A stretch of DNA of 64,000 bases from Epichloe hybrida (GCA_019022495.1 JAFEKR010000015.1:248001-312000); one strand, 5' to 3'. Positions 1 through 11,792 are shown, counted from the first letter of the stretch. Numbers and translations: made by a program. Notes: generated from the letters alone by a model not told the origin.

Positions 1-2
1 TG

Positions 3-276
3 TCTGGAGCAAGTTTGCTCATCTTCTCCAACAAGACCGATGTGGAGGGTTGCATGGATGAACAAGAAATACGGACGGTAAGACTCCAAGTGGCTCTGGA
101 GTGAAGTTTCCATGTTGGGATTGGCCCTGATTCTTGTTTTCCAGGCTTTGCGTTTGGACGAAATTCGCTCGCACCAATGGCATGTTCTGCGATGCAGTGC
201 CATGACGGGGAAGAATCTACAAGAAGGTCTGGCCTGGGTAGTGGCAGATGCGAAAAAGAGACTGTTTCTCTATTGA
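3..276 (+). CDS. ARL2-type Arf-like small GTPase, 3' part
   Basis: C-terminal portion of an Arf-family GTPase; the 5' part lies outside the window. Exon 3-77, intron 78-144 (GTAAGA...CCAG, 67 nt), exon 145-276 ending in TGA. The protein shows the G4 guanine-specificity motif as FSNKTDVEG (family NKxD) and the G5-type CSAMTGKNL (family CSAxTGxxL). The ending GLAWVVADAKKRLFLY matches the C-terminal helix of ARL2/Cin4/Alp41 better than ARF1 or SAR1. In that family the protein acts with tubulin cofactor D in beta-tubulin folding and microtubule maintenance. That role is inferred from family only. The ARL2 assignment rests on the last 90 residues, so ARL3 is the main alternative. Confidence 0.8.
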
Positions 277-872
277 TTGACGCATGCCGAAAATTGAAAG
301 AAGAACACTGCACGCAAACGTGGCACTCGACGGCCGAATTTATAGTGGTGTTTTTTGAAGAGATGGAAATATTCACAAGAGCCTGTGTCTCTCACCAACG
401 CAGGATGGCCAGCCGACAAGATGCCACCGCACACCATGGCTAACAAACAAGCCTGCCATTAGGCCATTATAATGCAAATTTGGGAAAGTCGCACAGTGTA
501 TGGACATTTTACAAAGCCAGCTTCCTGTTTCTCTTCCCTTCACAAAAGGTCCACCTACAGCCCACAACGAAAGCAGCCGCGTGGCCACTGACCAGTCATG
601 CACTTTGGATGTGAGCGGGATGCGAAGAGGTTCAGGCCCGGAAAGCTCAAGTGTGGGATCGATTGAATACCACCAGGCTCGGTTCGAGGAACCTGTTCAT
701 ACCTCCATCTAATCCTTCATCATATATGGCGTTCCGGAAGGTTCAGGCGTTCCTTCACGGCTCGCCTCCTCTGTGCAATATTTGAGTCACGAGCATTCGT
801 GAACCTGCTCACAGGACGGGGGAAGTGGCATAACCGGCACAATCGACGACATCAAACCTCAATCTCAATATT
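277..872. other. Intergenic, no gene seen
   Basis: Downstream of the ARL2-type gene. Reading frames here are short and overlap on both strands, and none gives a recognisable protein. No RNA gene was seen. Confidence 0.6.
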
Positions 873-1089
873 GAAACTCGTCAAATAAAGGAACCATCGT
901 CGAGGAGCTTCCCGCAGCCCATATAATGCTCTGATCATCTTCTAGAGACAACCTTTTGTATTTGTACCCGTCTTTTGGGGCTTACAAAAGACGGGTACAA
1001 ATACAAAAGGTTGTCTCTAGAAGATGATCAGAGCATTATATGGGCTGCGGGAAGCTCCTCGACGATGGTTCCTTTATTTGACGAGTTTC
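873..1089. repeat. Perfect 105-bp inverted repeat with 7-nt loop
   Basis: The left arm 873-977 is the exact reverse complement of the right arm 985-1089. The spacer is 978-984 (GGGCTTA). I compared every base of the arms and found no mismatch; pairing stops at 872/1090. Read on the plus strand, the right arm enters a Copia reverse-transcriptase fragment, so the left arm is an inverted duplicate of part of that fragment. A transcript across it would fold into a near-perfect hairpin of about 105 bp. Confidence 0.95.
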
Positions 1090-1640
1090 CTTTTGAAGGC
1101 TTTGCTGGCTTTGATCTTCTCAATGGTTTTCTGCTCCGTCTCCTTCCTCTTGGACGATTGGGTAACAGTCTTTCACTTGTGGCATTTATGCTACGGTGAA
1201 CGAATCCGACACCTTAACGTGACAGAAAGATCCTGATCGTGCTAGTTGAACATGATTCAAAGATTAGTTCTCGGAAACCTGGTACCGTAGCTCCAAGGTT
1301 CTTTGCAACGCATGATAAGTCATGTATATCGTATCGACATAATAGGCCATGGAAGAGGTGCAATTATTAGGCTGACTAGTCTTCTCTCAAACGTGTTTCA
1401 CTTTTAGATGATGAGTATCTGGTGAAGAACATTAGACGTTGAATTCGTAGGATGTTTCTTCAACTACGGATTTTTGAGGACATCAACAAGCGCTGCGAAC
1501 GCGTTGGATTTGACAATAATGGTGACTTATCTATACTGCTCTGGATAAACAGGGACAGATGGTATGAGGCTGCACAACACAAGTTTAAGCTTACGATGCA
1601 TACATATATCTATGCAAGTAGAATCATTGTTGACCAATGA
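985..1640 (+). mobile_element. Degenerate Copia reverse-transcriptase fragment
   Basis: Translation from 1024 gives ALYGLREAPRRWFLYLTSFL, which matches the conserved Copia (Ty1) RT block of the form ALYGL+QxPRxWYxxLxxxL. Downstream the frame decays: no intact YVDD follows. Around 1452-1640 a frame reads FLQLRIFEDINKR and then LWINRDRWYEAAQHKFKL, which loosely resembles the post-RT Copia segment with its FLGxxI and Q-x-x-Y-I-x-K-I-x-x-K-F pattern. No LTR or target-site duplication was found, so this is a relic. The first block is convincing; the 1452-1640 part is tentative. Confidence 0.65.
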
Positions 1641-2018
1641 GAGGGGTTTAGAATAGTAAGAGTTCGTGGAGTTCGTGGAGTTTGAGGAGTTCGTGTGCAA
1701 GGTTGCTCTCGTGTTTTTTAATGGGGGCCCCGTCTTGTATCCGCTTTCCGTCATCTGTGGACTAGAATTGCCCTTGTTTGGTCCGTTCACCCCTCCCTCC
1801 AAACGGGACCCTCGAAAAGTGAACATCAGACATTCTCGTGAAGTCTAGGACAAACACGAGAAGGCGACTTTTTTCTCTTCCTTTGCCGTGGTCGTTACTC
1901 TTCCCTTTTTATCTCGTTCCTTTGGTTCCGCACTTTTCTCGCAGATTATTCCCATCATGAACTGTTGATCCTAGTTGCTATCTGCATGCATTGACACACG
2001 AAGCCACAAAGACGAGCT
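1641..2018. other. Upstream region of the DUF4045-gelsolin gene
   Basis: Non-coding leader. At 1665-1700 it holds a short imperfect tandem repeat built on GTTCGTGGA/GAGTTCGTG. It is pyrimidine-rich at about 1865-1945, as is common in fungal promoters and leaders. No gene was found. Confidence 0.5.
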
Positions 2019-5000
2019 ATGTCCGACGAAGTCTCCCAATTCCTCGAGCAGGTCGAACGCCTGCGGGGCCAGCAGATTGAAGATGATGAGGCTCGCGCTC
2101 GCGAGAGGGAGGAGTTTCTCGCCGCTAAAAGAGAGCGTCAAGCTCGAAGAGAAGGCAAGTTGCTTAGTCCATCACCCTGCGTCTTCTTGACTGTGTTTGG
2201 GGGCAAGGGGGAAAGGGAGCCAGGTGCTGGGGAACTTGGAGCCTCTTCACTTTCTGAAAGGCAAATGTAAAAGCCGTCTGCCAGCTGCCAAAAGAGCACA
2301 TACTGTTGCTGTCAGCTGCTTGGCAAATCGACACCCAGGGTCGTCCAGTCGACAAGCGCTGGGAGCCTGTCTATCCGAAACTAACACCGAAACTCTGTCG
2401 TAGAACGCGCCAGATCCATTTCTCCCCAGAAGTCATCACCTATAAAAACGCCATCACCGCGTCCGAATCGCCAGAGCGTACAGGTTCTTGATGCTACTCG
2501 ATTCGGCTCGCCCGGCAGGACTTCCCACGTTCGCGAGCAGTCTGCCTCTCCATCTGTCGACCCTAACGATTCAATGTCAGCTCATAGCTTGCCCGCTAGA
2601 GAGAAAGAGGTGTCTGTCGAAACAAAAACTGTTCAACCCGAGAATTCGACGCCTCCGAGCCGGACAACACCTACGCTCTCGTGGCAGAGGCGGCCCGTTT
2701 CCCAAGGTGGTGCCCGGCCGCTGAGCATGGTCGCGGCCCAAAATGCGACCCAGAGGTCTCTAGCAGATACGCACGGTCCAGCATCCGCCACCGAGGAAAG
2801 TTTCTCCAAAGGCCAGATCGCCAAATCTCTAGGGTCCAAAGATCCATCCTGGTTTCGACAGACGGCTGATCGGGGGCAAGGGTCAGCGGCTTTCCGGCGC
2901 AATCAGGTTGAGGATGAGGACCGATTAGAAATGCCATCCGTCGTAGCCCAGTTGCCGGGCATGTCTGTTGCGAATGCTGGTTTGGAGAATGGTCCTCGGC
3001 CAAAACTTGACTTGGAAGAGGAGCACCACTCGAAGCTTGCTTCACCTTTCACATTCAAGCCGCTAACGTTCGACGGCGCAGCTGAAGACGCACAGCAGGC
3101 TTACGAATCCTCTACTGTGTCCGGCAGGGCATCACCCACTCGGTCACCGTCGCCCACGAAAGGATTGGGAGGTTTCGTTCAGAGCGCAATGATGAAGCGC
3201 AGTGAGAGCGTCAAGCGATGGAGTGTTACCAGCCCTCCAGGTCTGACGCGGGCTGATGCTGTCGCTGCGGCACGGGGAACCTACGATAGGTCGTCCGTAC
3301 ACATGGGCACCCGACCACAGAACACGACTCGAGGAAGTTCTACAACCCCGACCTCAAGCGGACCCACGTCACGACATGGGGACAAACCACCAGAGCTTGG
3401 GAATGTTTCTAAATCATCAAGCCAATGCTCCATGGGAAGTACGAGCCACGATAACGAGCGAGACGAGGAGGTTGCTAGCATTCCGACAAGTCCATCAAAA
3501 ACCATGGATCCCAGACGCTGGAGTCCGACTAAGTCAAGTTGGCTTGAGAGTGCATTGAATAGGCCGGAGTCGCCCAAACCATGCCCATCACCGACACAAC
3601 CCACATGGAGGGAAAAGGCTGCTCTGGAGTCTAATCGTCCGACATCCATCTCACACAAGCATCAAGTTAGTATTGGGGGGCTCATGAGACAGTCGGCTCT
3701 GGGCAGCGTGGCTAAATCTAACCCTACCGGCCTCGGTGGCATTTACTCACCGCCCCCAAATGCAAATCGACCTGCATATGGTCATGGCTCAAAGCCCAGC
3801 ATTTCTTCGAAGCAATCAGACCCAGAACTTTCCAAGAACGAACCTGAAATGCCGTCGGACAAGGTCCAAGATAAAGTCGAACAATCGACAGCTGGCGAAA
3901 ACACAAATCTTGCGCCCACCATAAGCCCACCTCCAGTCGAGGTGAAACCGCAAACCCCGCCGACCAAGGACTTCAGATCAAACTTGAGGCAACGCCCTGT
4001 CGAAAAGGAAGCTCCCAAATCCAATGAGCCAGAGTTTAAAAATGTTTTCGGCAATTTGCGTAGGACTAAGACGCAGAATTTCGTTGCTGCAGATGAATTG
4101 AAGGATAACATTCTCCGTGGCAAGGCGAGTCTCAATACCACAGATGGCCCGAAGAAGAGTGAGAGAAAAGACGAATTCAGAGACGCTATTCTAAAGAAGA
4201 AGGCAGATTTCAAGGCTGCCCAAGCGGAAGGCCGAGGGGTGACGAGGACGCCAAGCAATGCGTCGGAAAAGCCAGTACCTGAGGGATTAGCCAAAAGAGC
4301 AGAACTAAGCAAATCAGTAGGCACTGCGGTCAAGAAATATAGTCTTTCGGAAACTCCTGCCGGCCCGTCTTTCAAGAAAGCCGATTCACCCAAGCCGACT
4401 GCAGGACCTAAGAGAGTGCCGAGCGGGTCGGCCTTTGCACTCAGATCGCCCAACACAGCTCAGCCTCCGCCTGTTACCGAAAGCTTGAGTACAGAGAAGT
4501 TGGGGCGCGCATCAACAGAACCCCAGGCGGCGAAGGCCGAGGCCGAACCACGAGCACCGCCAAGTTTTCATAAGGAAACCAGCGCGCCAGCAATGCTCTC
4601 CGCCCAGGCCCGAGCCAGTGCCGGAGGTGGTAAGCTGGCCCATCGATTCAATCCAGCCTTGGCCGGATTGCTGGCAAGGGGACCACCCGGAGTGTCTGCT
4701 GATGGTGGGCGAAGCTCTGATGATACTCGAGAACTCATGAAATCAGAAGCTGGCGTATCGACTGAGCCGTCTGCCCCAGGACCTCAACTGACACACATGA
4801 CAAAGAACCGAGCCCGAGGTCCAAGAAGAAAGGCGCCCGCAAGCTCACCAGCAACGGCAACTACTGCTGGTTCTGGCCCGCCCTTGAACCAGTCAGTTTC
4901 TGCGTCAGCATCAGAGAAAACATCACAAACAAAAGGGTCAGACTTTGAACAGCCCGCCGGGCCACCGCAGACTGAAAAAGCTGATGTAGTTGGGGTGTTC

Positions 5001-6791
5001 CCGCTACAACAGAGGCCAGCCGGTCTGTCAATCCAGGAGCAAGTTGCTTCCAAGGCATCTCTGCGGGGCAACTCATCACCAAATTCAGGACCCAGGCCAG
5101 CTGAACCTTTACAGTCCCCCGGGCCGGCAGCACACGCGCGTCCAGTGTCTCGCGGACGACCCCAGCTCATAGACGTGAAGCGGATGCCTCGCTCCATAGA
5201 TGAAACACCATCTCAAAATGTCGAACTAGAGTCGTCCACGGAGCAAGCCCGACTTGATCACCAGCGAACGGGATCGAGGTCGCCAACCAAGCTTGCGGAA
5301 CCACCATCGCCTACCAAGAGTGGCCGAGATTCGCTTCCGTCCATGAGGGATGCATCGCCTCGATTTGGCGTTCGGTCGCCGCCCTTGGCGACGCCATCCT
5401 TTGACGAAGCCACAACTCCTGATGGTCTGAAAAGACGAAGCAGGCCATTGTCCGGCTTCTCTGTGGAAGGTCTGAAATCACCGGCTTCCGTCGCTTCGTC
5501 AGCACGATCGCCTACCAAACAAGCGAACGAGGTGTATGCTATTTTGTCAGACTTTTTTGGGCCTCCGCAAACGAGGCAGGCCATGAAGATCGACCCCGCG
5601 CAGATTTTGATGAACCGGCCAGAGACTGGTGATAAGGTAACAAGTCTCGAGCTCCAAATGTTCCAGATTCTAGGCGATGGGAAGAAGCTGCCCGTGTCGC
5701 CGCAGAACGAGCGAGTCTTGTTTGACCAGGAAATGTATATTTGTGCGCACAAATTTACCAACCGATCGGGCAAGAAGGTGTTCGAGGTTTACTTCTGGGT
5801 AGGCGACGAAGTACCCGAGTCATCAGCCGAAGACGCACATCTCTTTGTACAACGCGAGGCTCGCACATTGGGAGGCAAACTCGTCAAGCTCCGGCAGGGG
5901 AAGGAAACAGCTGAGTTTGTGCAAGCGCTCGGCGGGGTCATCATTGTAAGAAAAGGCTCCAGCAACAAGTACGACATGCTTGCACCAAACATGCTCTGCG
6001 GCAGACGATACATGGGACAAGTTGCCTTTGACGAAGTAGACTGCAGTCCGTCCAATCTTTGCGCTGGATTTACGTACCTTGTGACCAAAGGGGGCAACTG
6101 TTACATGTGGAAAGGCAAAGGCAGCGATATAACGGAGGTCAGCTGTGCCAGACTAGTAGGCATGGATCTCACATTGACAGGCGAACTAATTGAATATGAA
6201 GACGGCAGCGAGCCGGCTTCGTTTTGGGAACTTTTCGAGGACAAGAGCTCCAAGCCTCACTCTGCTGATCATTGGCGTCTGAAGCCAAGCTATGAAAAGT
6301 ACTGCAGCCGGCTGTTTTGCTCGGACGCGGACTCGCGCCAACAGGTATGTCTATTTTCTCCCCCTTGGGAGACACGCTCACGCTGTTTCTGGACAGACCT
6401 AACAACTCGAGTGCAGATATTTGAGATCAGCCCTTTCAACCAAGCCGACCTCTCCTCAGCGAGCGTGTACATTCTCGACGCCTTTTTCGAAATGTACATT
6501 ATCGTCGGATCGCGGGCCAACTCACAGTACTCTTCCTTCCGCATTGCTCTTGACTTTGTGCAAGAATATGCCATTCTCGCATCCGGCATGGAAGACCGCC
6601 CCTTTGTGCCCATTTCGACGGTGGTTCTGGAAGGAATCCCGCGAGACATGAAGCGCGTCTTCAGGAAGTGGGACGACGAGAAGAGCCCGACGGTGACGAA
6701 TACCGCTGGTTCGGGGTCCGGGCTCAAGAGGGGCCGGAGCTTGAGAGTAGTGACGCTCACGCAGGCATTACAGGCGTTGACTGAGTATTAG
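2019..6791 (+). CDS. DUF4045 domain protein with C-terminal gelsolin-like repeats
   Basis: Three exons: 2019-2154, 2404-6344 and 6417-6791, giving 1483 aa. The start opens MSDEVSQFLEQVERLRGQQ, a charged coiled-coil-like N-terminus typical of fungal DUF4045 proteins. Intron 1 (2155-2403) has a GC donor (AAG|GCAAGT) and a CTAAC branch site near 2379. It restores frame as RREERARS. Intron 2 (6345-6416) is 72 nt, phase 0 and without a stop. Residues about 50-1050 are disordered, rich in Ser/Pro with repeated SP(T/S)KS-type motifs. About 1124-1480 contain gelsolin-like segments (for example FEVYFWVGDEVPESS, and YILDAFFEMYIIVGSRA with the conserved DxxxxMYxxVG pattern). Gelsolin folds bind actin; a role in actin or polarity is family-level inference. 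Convergent with the SLC1-type gene. Confidence 0.85.
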
Positions 6792-7474
6792 TAAAGCGAG
6801 ATGGGCACTCGTGCCGCAATAGTCATGTTTAGAACCCCCCCCCCCCTCCCCTTTTCTCCATCTCTCTGTATATGTTTATGCGCTTGATGAAAGATGATGG
6901 GGTTACGAAGAGGAGTTTTCATTCCTTATGCTTTTGCTGTCCTTTTTTGGCGTTGTACGCGGCGGGCGTGGACAAAAGCGGATATTCTACATCTTAGCCA
7001 CACATACTGAGTCTTCCCAACGTTGCTTTGCAGAGTCATGAGTCCCCATACTTTCATCCGACGTGCAGAAGGGCCAGTGACTCATCAAGGGCGAACATCT
7101 GCACAAATAGGTAAAGTATATTGGCTGTGCTTCAAGATTAACCTGAACCAACGTGGTTTGTTCTATATAGGGGTATCAATCAAATCATGTTTGATGTTCC
7201 TGTATGGTATGGACTCCAGATAAGAATGACGCCATGCTTCAATCATTCCCTTGCTACGTTCCGTCTCGTCCCTTTTTTCATATATTCCGTCTATCGAGTG
7301 GCTGGTCTACTAATAGAGAGCAACCCGTGTTGAGATTCTCCACCCAACGAACGACCGAGCGTAATCGTAACCGTCTGGTAATGTGGCTCACGGGGCGCGA
7401 GTGCGGGTTCTGTGACGAACCGTTCCGAGTGCGCCGTTTTTTTGCATGTGAGCAAGTGGGTGGGCTGCGCGGAC
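6792..7474. other. Convergent 3' intergenic region
   Basis: Lies between the stops of the gelsolin gene (+) and the acyltransferase gene (-). It has a poly-C tract at about 6836-6848 and T-rich stretches. No supported gene. Confidence 0.6.
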
Positions 7475-8449
7475 CTACTTTGATTTACGATCCACGGATG
7501 AGCTCGCCGCGGCGGGGACGGCCATCGGGCTGCCTCGGGTCTTGGATGTAAGGGCCAAGAGTTCTTTGAGCATGAGCTCGCGCGTGGTGCGGGTGAGTTC
7601 TTCGACGTCGGCGGCAGTGAGGCCTTTGGTAGGGATCGGGTCCAAGACTTGGAGGACAATTAGCTAATTGCAAAGTTGATTCATAGTCGATTTGGGGGGG
7701 AGGGTTGTTCTGCTTGTATAGTGTCTGATATTACCTTTTACGGGAATTCTACCGGATCGAAACACCATCGTCTTGAGATGGAGAATGTGGCTGTAGTTTG
7801 CGACGACGCAGGGCACAACCGGCACACCAGCCTGGATGGCGAGATGAAAAGCGCCCTTCTTGAAGGGCAGCAAGACGGGGTCCTTTGCGTAACTGCGGGT
7901 TCCCTCGGGGAACATGTAGACGCTCTGGCGCTTCATCTGGATCTCCTTTGCGGCGCCGGCCATGGCGTGCCTCGCATCCTTGGAGTTCTTGCGGTCGATG
8001 AAGATGGAGCCGCTGAGGCGCATGAACCAGCCGAGGAAGGGGATGTGCTTGAGATCCGACTTTGCGGTGACGCTGCACCACTTTGGGAAAAGGCGGCCGA
8101 GCATGAGGACGTCGAGCTCCGTCTGGTGGTTCCCGACGAAGACGGCCGGCCGGGTCGTGCCCAGCACGTTGTTGGGGTCGTCGATCTCGAAGACGATGCC
8201 CGTCGTCAGGGCCATGGTGTAGGCGAAGGCGCGGCCGGTGGCCCATTGCGAGATGCCCTGCTTGCCGATGAGGGTGAAGAAGATGGAGGCCAGGGCGCCG
8301 AAGCCGGTGCACACGGCGAGCGACATGTACGAGGCCAGGGCGCGGGCAACGAAGCTGGCCTTGAGGACGACGTAGGATAACATGTAGAAGAAGACGACGG
8401 TGGCGACGTAGCCCACGAGGACTCTGACGGCGTAGTCGACCGCGGGCAT
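7475..8449 (-). CDS. SLC1: 1-acyl-sn-glycerol-3-phosphate acyltransferase
   Basis: Two exons on the minus strand: 8449-7735 and 7647-7475, giving 295 aa. The enzyme converts lysophosphatidic acid to phosphatidic acid using acyl-CoA, in ER or lipid-droplet membranes. It has hydrophobic N-terminal segments (residues about 8-60). PlsC motifs are in order: block I NHQTELD (107-113, catalytic His108 and Asp113), block II GSIFIDRKN, block III FPEGTRS (180-186) and block IV GVPVVPC. Length fits yeast Slc1 (about 300). The intron 7648-7734 has a GTAATA donor and an AAG acceptor, and rejoins IPVK to VLDPIPTKG; the nearer TAG acceptor gives a wrong frame from that donor. The start MPAVDY was chosen over an in-frame ATG at 8653, whose extension is Lys/Pro-rich and unlike the family. 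Divergent from the DENND11-like gene. Confidence 0.9.
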
Positions 8450-9128
8450 GTTGACGACGGGAGCAAACGGCGAGGTCGGGTTTTGTTGTCGTTTGTTCGT
8501 CCACGGTCTCTCTCTCTCTCCAACTATTTCTTCTTTTTTTTTCTTCCTTTTTTTCTTCCCTCTTCTTCGTTGCAGGACCTCGGGAGGCGGGAGGAGGGGG
8601 AGGGGGAGTGAACACATGCAACTTTTTTGCCGACGTCGGCATGGGGCGGCCATTCACATTCCGTTAGGGATATCGCGGCCTCACATTGTAGCCTCAAATA
8701 TAAGGCATCACTTTTGTTATCCCCTCTTCGTTCGTTAATGCAAATTCCTATATTGCATTTCACTGCAGGCTTTGTTTGCAGACCTAGATTCACTTATCTA
8801 ATAGACGTTCTATCCTTTAGGTCTCTGTTAAGAGCTTTGAAGCTTATCTCCTTACGGACGTAAAGCCGGCGAGGCTACCCTTTCGTACCGACCGGGATAT
8901 TGGACTAATCAGATGAATCGTTACTTAACGTCACCACCCCTGCCTGGCCTGCCTGCCTGGCCTGGCTCCAACTTGTTTCCAGACCAGACTCCCAACCCCG
9001 ACAGCCATTCTGGCATTTTGGCCCCTCGACAGATTCAATTGCCTGGACCCCTACCGCTCGAACCAGAAGAGGCATTCCCACCCTCCATCACAGAACATGA
9101 ACTCGTAGCAGGAAAAGCACTCGTCACA
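8450..9128. promoter_or_regulatory. Shared divergent promoter region (SLC1-type / DENND11-like)
   Basis: 679 bp between two divergent start codons, so it must hold both promoters. It contains a long pyrimidine tract at about 8510-8570 on the plus strand (CT then T-rich), a purine tract after 8578, and repeats of CCTGCCTGGCC at about 8938-8962. No specific factor site is assigned. Confidence 0.5.
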
Positions 9129-11261
9129 ATGGCCCCCTCCCGCAAGAGCCAGCCTGGAGCCAAGCTGTCGCTGCCCATCGCTCCAAACCCCAACGCCGAG
9201 CTCCCCCCCATCGCTGCTCTCTTCCTCATCGATTTCGACGTCAAGGCCGGATACACCATAACATGGAAGCGAGCCGTCCCCGATATCGAGCTCGACGGCC
9301 GTGTCGAATACAAATCCCTTCCCTCGGGGCTGCACACCGTTCGCGACGATCTGATATACTTTGTTGACGGCGCCCATGCCGGCCTCAGTGCCTTTGTTAA
9401 TGAGCCGTGCGAAGAGGAGGACGCTCGAAATGCGCGCATGATTGCCGTAGGTATTCTCGTGCCCTTGAGTTACGGGCGCCTGGGACGGGCCTGGAGGCAT
9501 GCGGAAAAACTCAAGGAAGTGGCAGCGTGAGTTCGCTCTTCCAAGAAGCCCCCCCCCCCCTCCCCTCCCGGCGGGAAATTCCACAAGAATGCGCGTCGAC
9601 TGAGAGATTCCCCTATATACTGACAAGCGGGCCGTGTTTGTCAAGTCAATTGGCCAAGGACCGACATCGAACCGACATGTTGGAGAAATATTGGGATGCA
9701 AACAAGGCGAGTGACGATGAGAATGAAAGGACACAGAATACCGCCGGCTCGGCTACGGCCAGTATCCCCGATACCCCTACCCAGGAGCCAACAAAAAGAC
9801 ATGGCAGGAAACGGTCCGCATCTGACGGCACGACCTTGATCCCGCAGGAGCACAAACTCTCTCCATATCATCCCGCTTGGAGCCTAGTCAACCTGCTGGA
9901 TAAGTTTGGGCCTCTGATTTTTCCCATCCATAGAGCGGCTTTGCTCCGTAAACGTATCTTGATTTCTTGCCATGCTCCGGTTCATGAAGTCTGCGACTTC
10001 GGTACGTTTACTCAGACCGAAGCCCCCCCATATATATATGTAACAGACAGGGTGAGGATCCTCTCAACAATGCTCTTTTACTAACTCCAGGCTCATTCTA
10101 GTGTACGACTTGTCTATTCTTTCTAATATACCCTTGTCTATCGCCGACAGACTACCCGACTCAGCACCTACACCTCGTCTGCGCCCATTATTTACCATTG
10201 GAGTTCACGACATACCATTCCTCATGGAGGACTTTGAAGCATACAAGCGCCGCCGAGACGGGCAAACGGACCCAGAGGACGAAGCTGGCTCAGGCTGGAT
10301 CGCCTGCACCACGGATAGCATCCTCGCCATGAAAGACACCTTGTGGGACATGCTCATCACCATGCCACCAGAGCACGCATCCTCGTCCTCCTCTCCATCC
10401 ACTCCCCACGCAATCAACCAAACCAAAGCCTGGCCAACGGTTGAATATCCCCGCGGCACTTCCGTCAAAGCCACCCAACGTGATTTACGGCGCTTCAACG
10501 CCCTGCGGGCCGGTCTTGTGCGCCTAGCGGCATCGGCCGCGGAGCAAGAGCCAGACTCACCGGGCTCCGAAACCTCTGCCTTCCGTCTCTTCAGAAGCCG
10601 CTCCCACCGCCTGGTCAAGGACGAACAAGACGAAGCCGTAGATGAGCTCATCGAGCCCATGACCTGGACAGCCCTCGCCTATAATGGCTACATGTGGTGG
10701 GCCTCTGCGGGCGAACAGCTCCGGTCCGAAGAACAAGAAGAATTCTGTCGAGACGCCGCTCTCCTCGCTGACCTCGCTCCCGCTCCACACACGCCCATGT
10801 CTGGCCCTCGCTCAGCAGCATCCTGCGAACTCGCATCCGAATCAATCTCGCCTCTCGTGGGTCGCCAGGGCGCCGCGGGCACCACCAACGGCATCAGCAC
10901 GCCCGAAGCCCGCACTGAACTCGCCATCATAGCCTACTTCCACCGCCTCACGACCCAGATGCTCTCCATCCTAATAGACCTCGTCGAAAGCACCGACGAG
11001 GCCTACCCCTCTCGCTACCGAGACGAAGAAGACGCCGAGACAGAAGGCGAAGACGAAGCAGAAGCTCTCTTGAACAATGGAATTGTAGGTCTAGAAGCCA
11101 GTGCCATCACCATTGACAGCCACTCCCTCGAGACAATGGGCCTCGATGTGTGGAGTGCCGCCGATGCAGGCTTCGTGCAGGATCTCATGGCGTCGTATTT
11201 CGGGCGACCTGCTCGGATTGAAGGCAAGGGCGTAGAAGTATGTGGTGTGCGAGTTTGTTAA
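9129..11261 (+). CDS. DENND11/LCHN-like DENN protein with C-terminal DUF4484 region
   Basis: Exons 9129-9526, 9646-10001 and 10102-11261, giving 637 aa. The N-terminus IAALFLIDFDVKAGYTITWK and the following IYFVDGAHAGLSAFVN resemble the first beta-strands of the LCHN/DENND11 family (DUF2347). HPAWSLVNLLDKFGPLIFPIHRAALL and RILISCHAPVHEVCDF continue the DENN core. The C-terminal half with Ser-rich inserts fits DUF4484, found fused to it in fungi. DENN proteins act on Rab GTPases in membrane traffic; no substrate can be named here. Intron 1 (9527-9645) has GTGAGT and an AAG acceptor; another AAG 18 nt upstream is also in frame. Intron 2 (10002-10101) is GTACGT...CTAG. The first ATG of the conserved block was used; an ORF extends upstream to 8913 without family-like sequence. 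Convergent with SEC63. Confidence 0.75.
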
Positions 11262-11792
11262 ATACAACAAATACAAAAAAAAAAAAAAGACCAATGCACC
11301 ATGCCAACGACCATGCCAAACGCAGAAGGCGAGGTACTCTGAGAGAAAAAGTGAGGTGGCCTAATGGCATGTACATACATAGCTAGAGTAGAGCAGGGTA
11401 GAACCAAATAGGCACGACAACGCCTTAAGTCGAGGAAGTAGCTGAATTGTTCTGGAGTGCACCGTGTTCATGGCAACGGCGTGGCACGAGTCCATCTACT
11501 TGTACCTTTTGTGGCCAGACCGCACCGGATCGGAGCAATAATCACTCAGCCCATTTTCATCGGCCAGCATTGCACGTCCAACTCACTTCACTGTTTGTAC
11601 GCTGCGCGGCATCGCAAGCACTCCCTGGTGTATTCATATGTCAAATGATACCACAAAGTACATGCCCTTCACCGCGCCCCCCAATGTTTTACTTCTCCCC
11701 TCTTTTTGCAGACTATAAACAACAACATCAATTACCTAACATGAGTCTTCCAAACAACCAGGAAAACAAACAAGAAACTCTTCTTCCTCAAA
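11262..11792. other. Convergent 3' intergenic region
   Basis: Between the DENND11-like gene (+) and SEC63 (-). It has an A-run at about 11275-11289 just past the DENND11-like stop. No gene supported. Confidence 0.6.

Noticed and set aside
7676..8380. 234-codon plus-strand ORF rich in Glu/Gly/Asp
   Set aside because: It is the antisense shadow of the SLC1-type exon, which has all PlsC motifs on the other strand.
8450..8653. In-frame upstream ATG extending the acyltransferase by 68 residues
   Set aside because: The extension is Lys/Glu/Pro-rich from a simple-sequence tract, unlike the hydrophobic N-terminus expected for the family.
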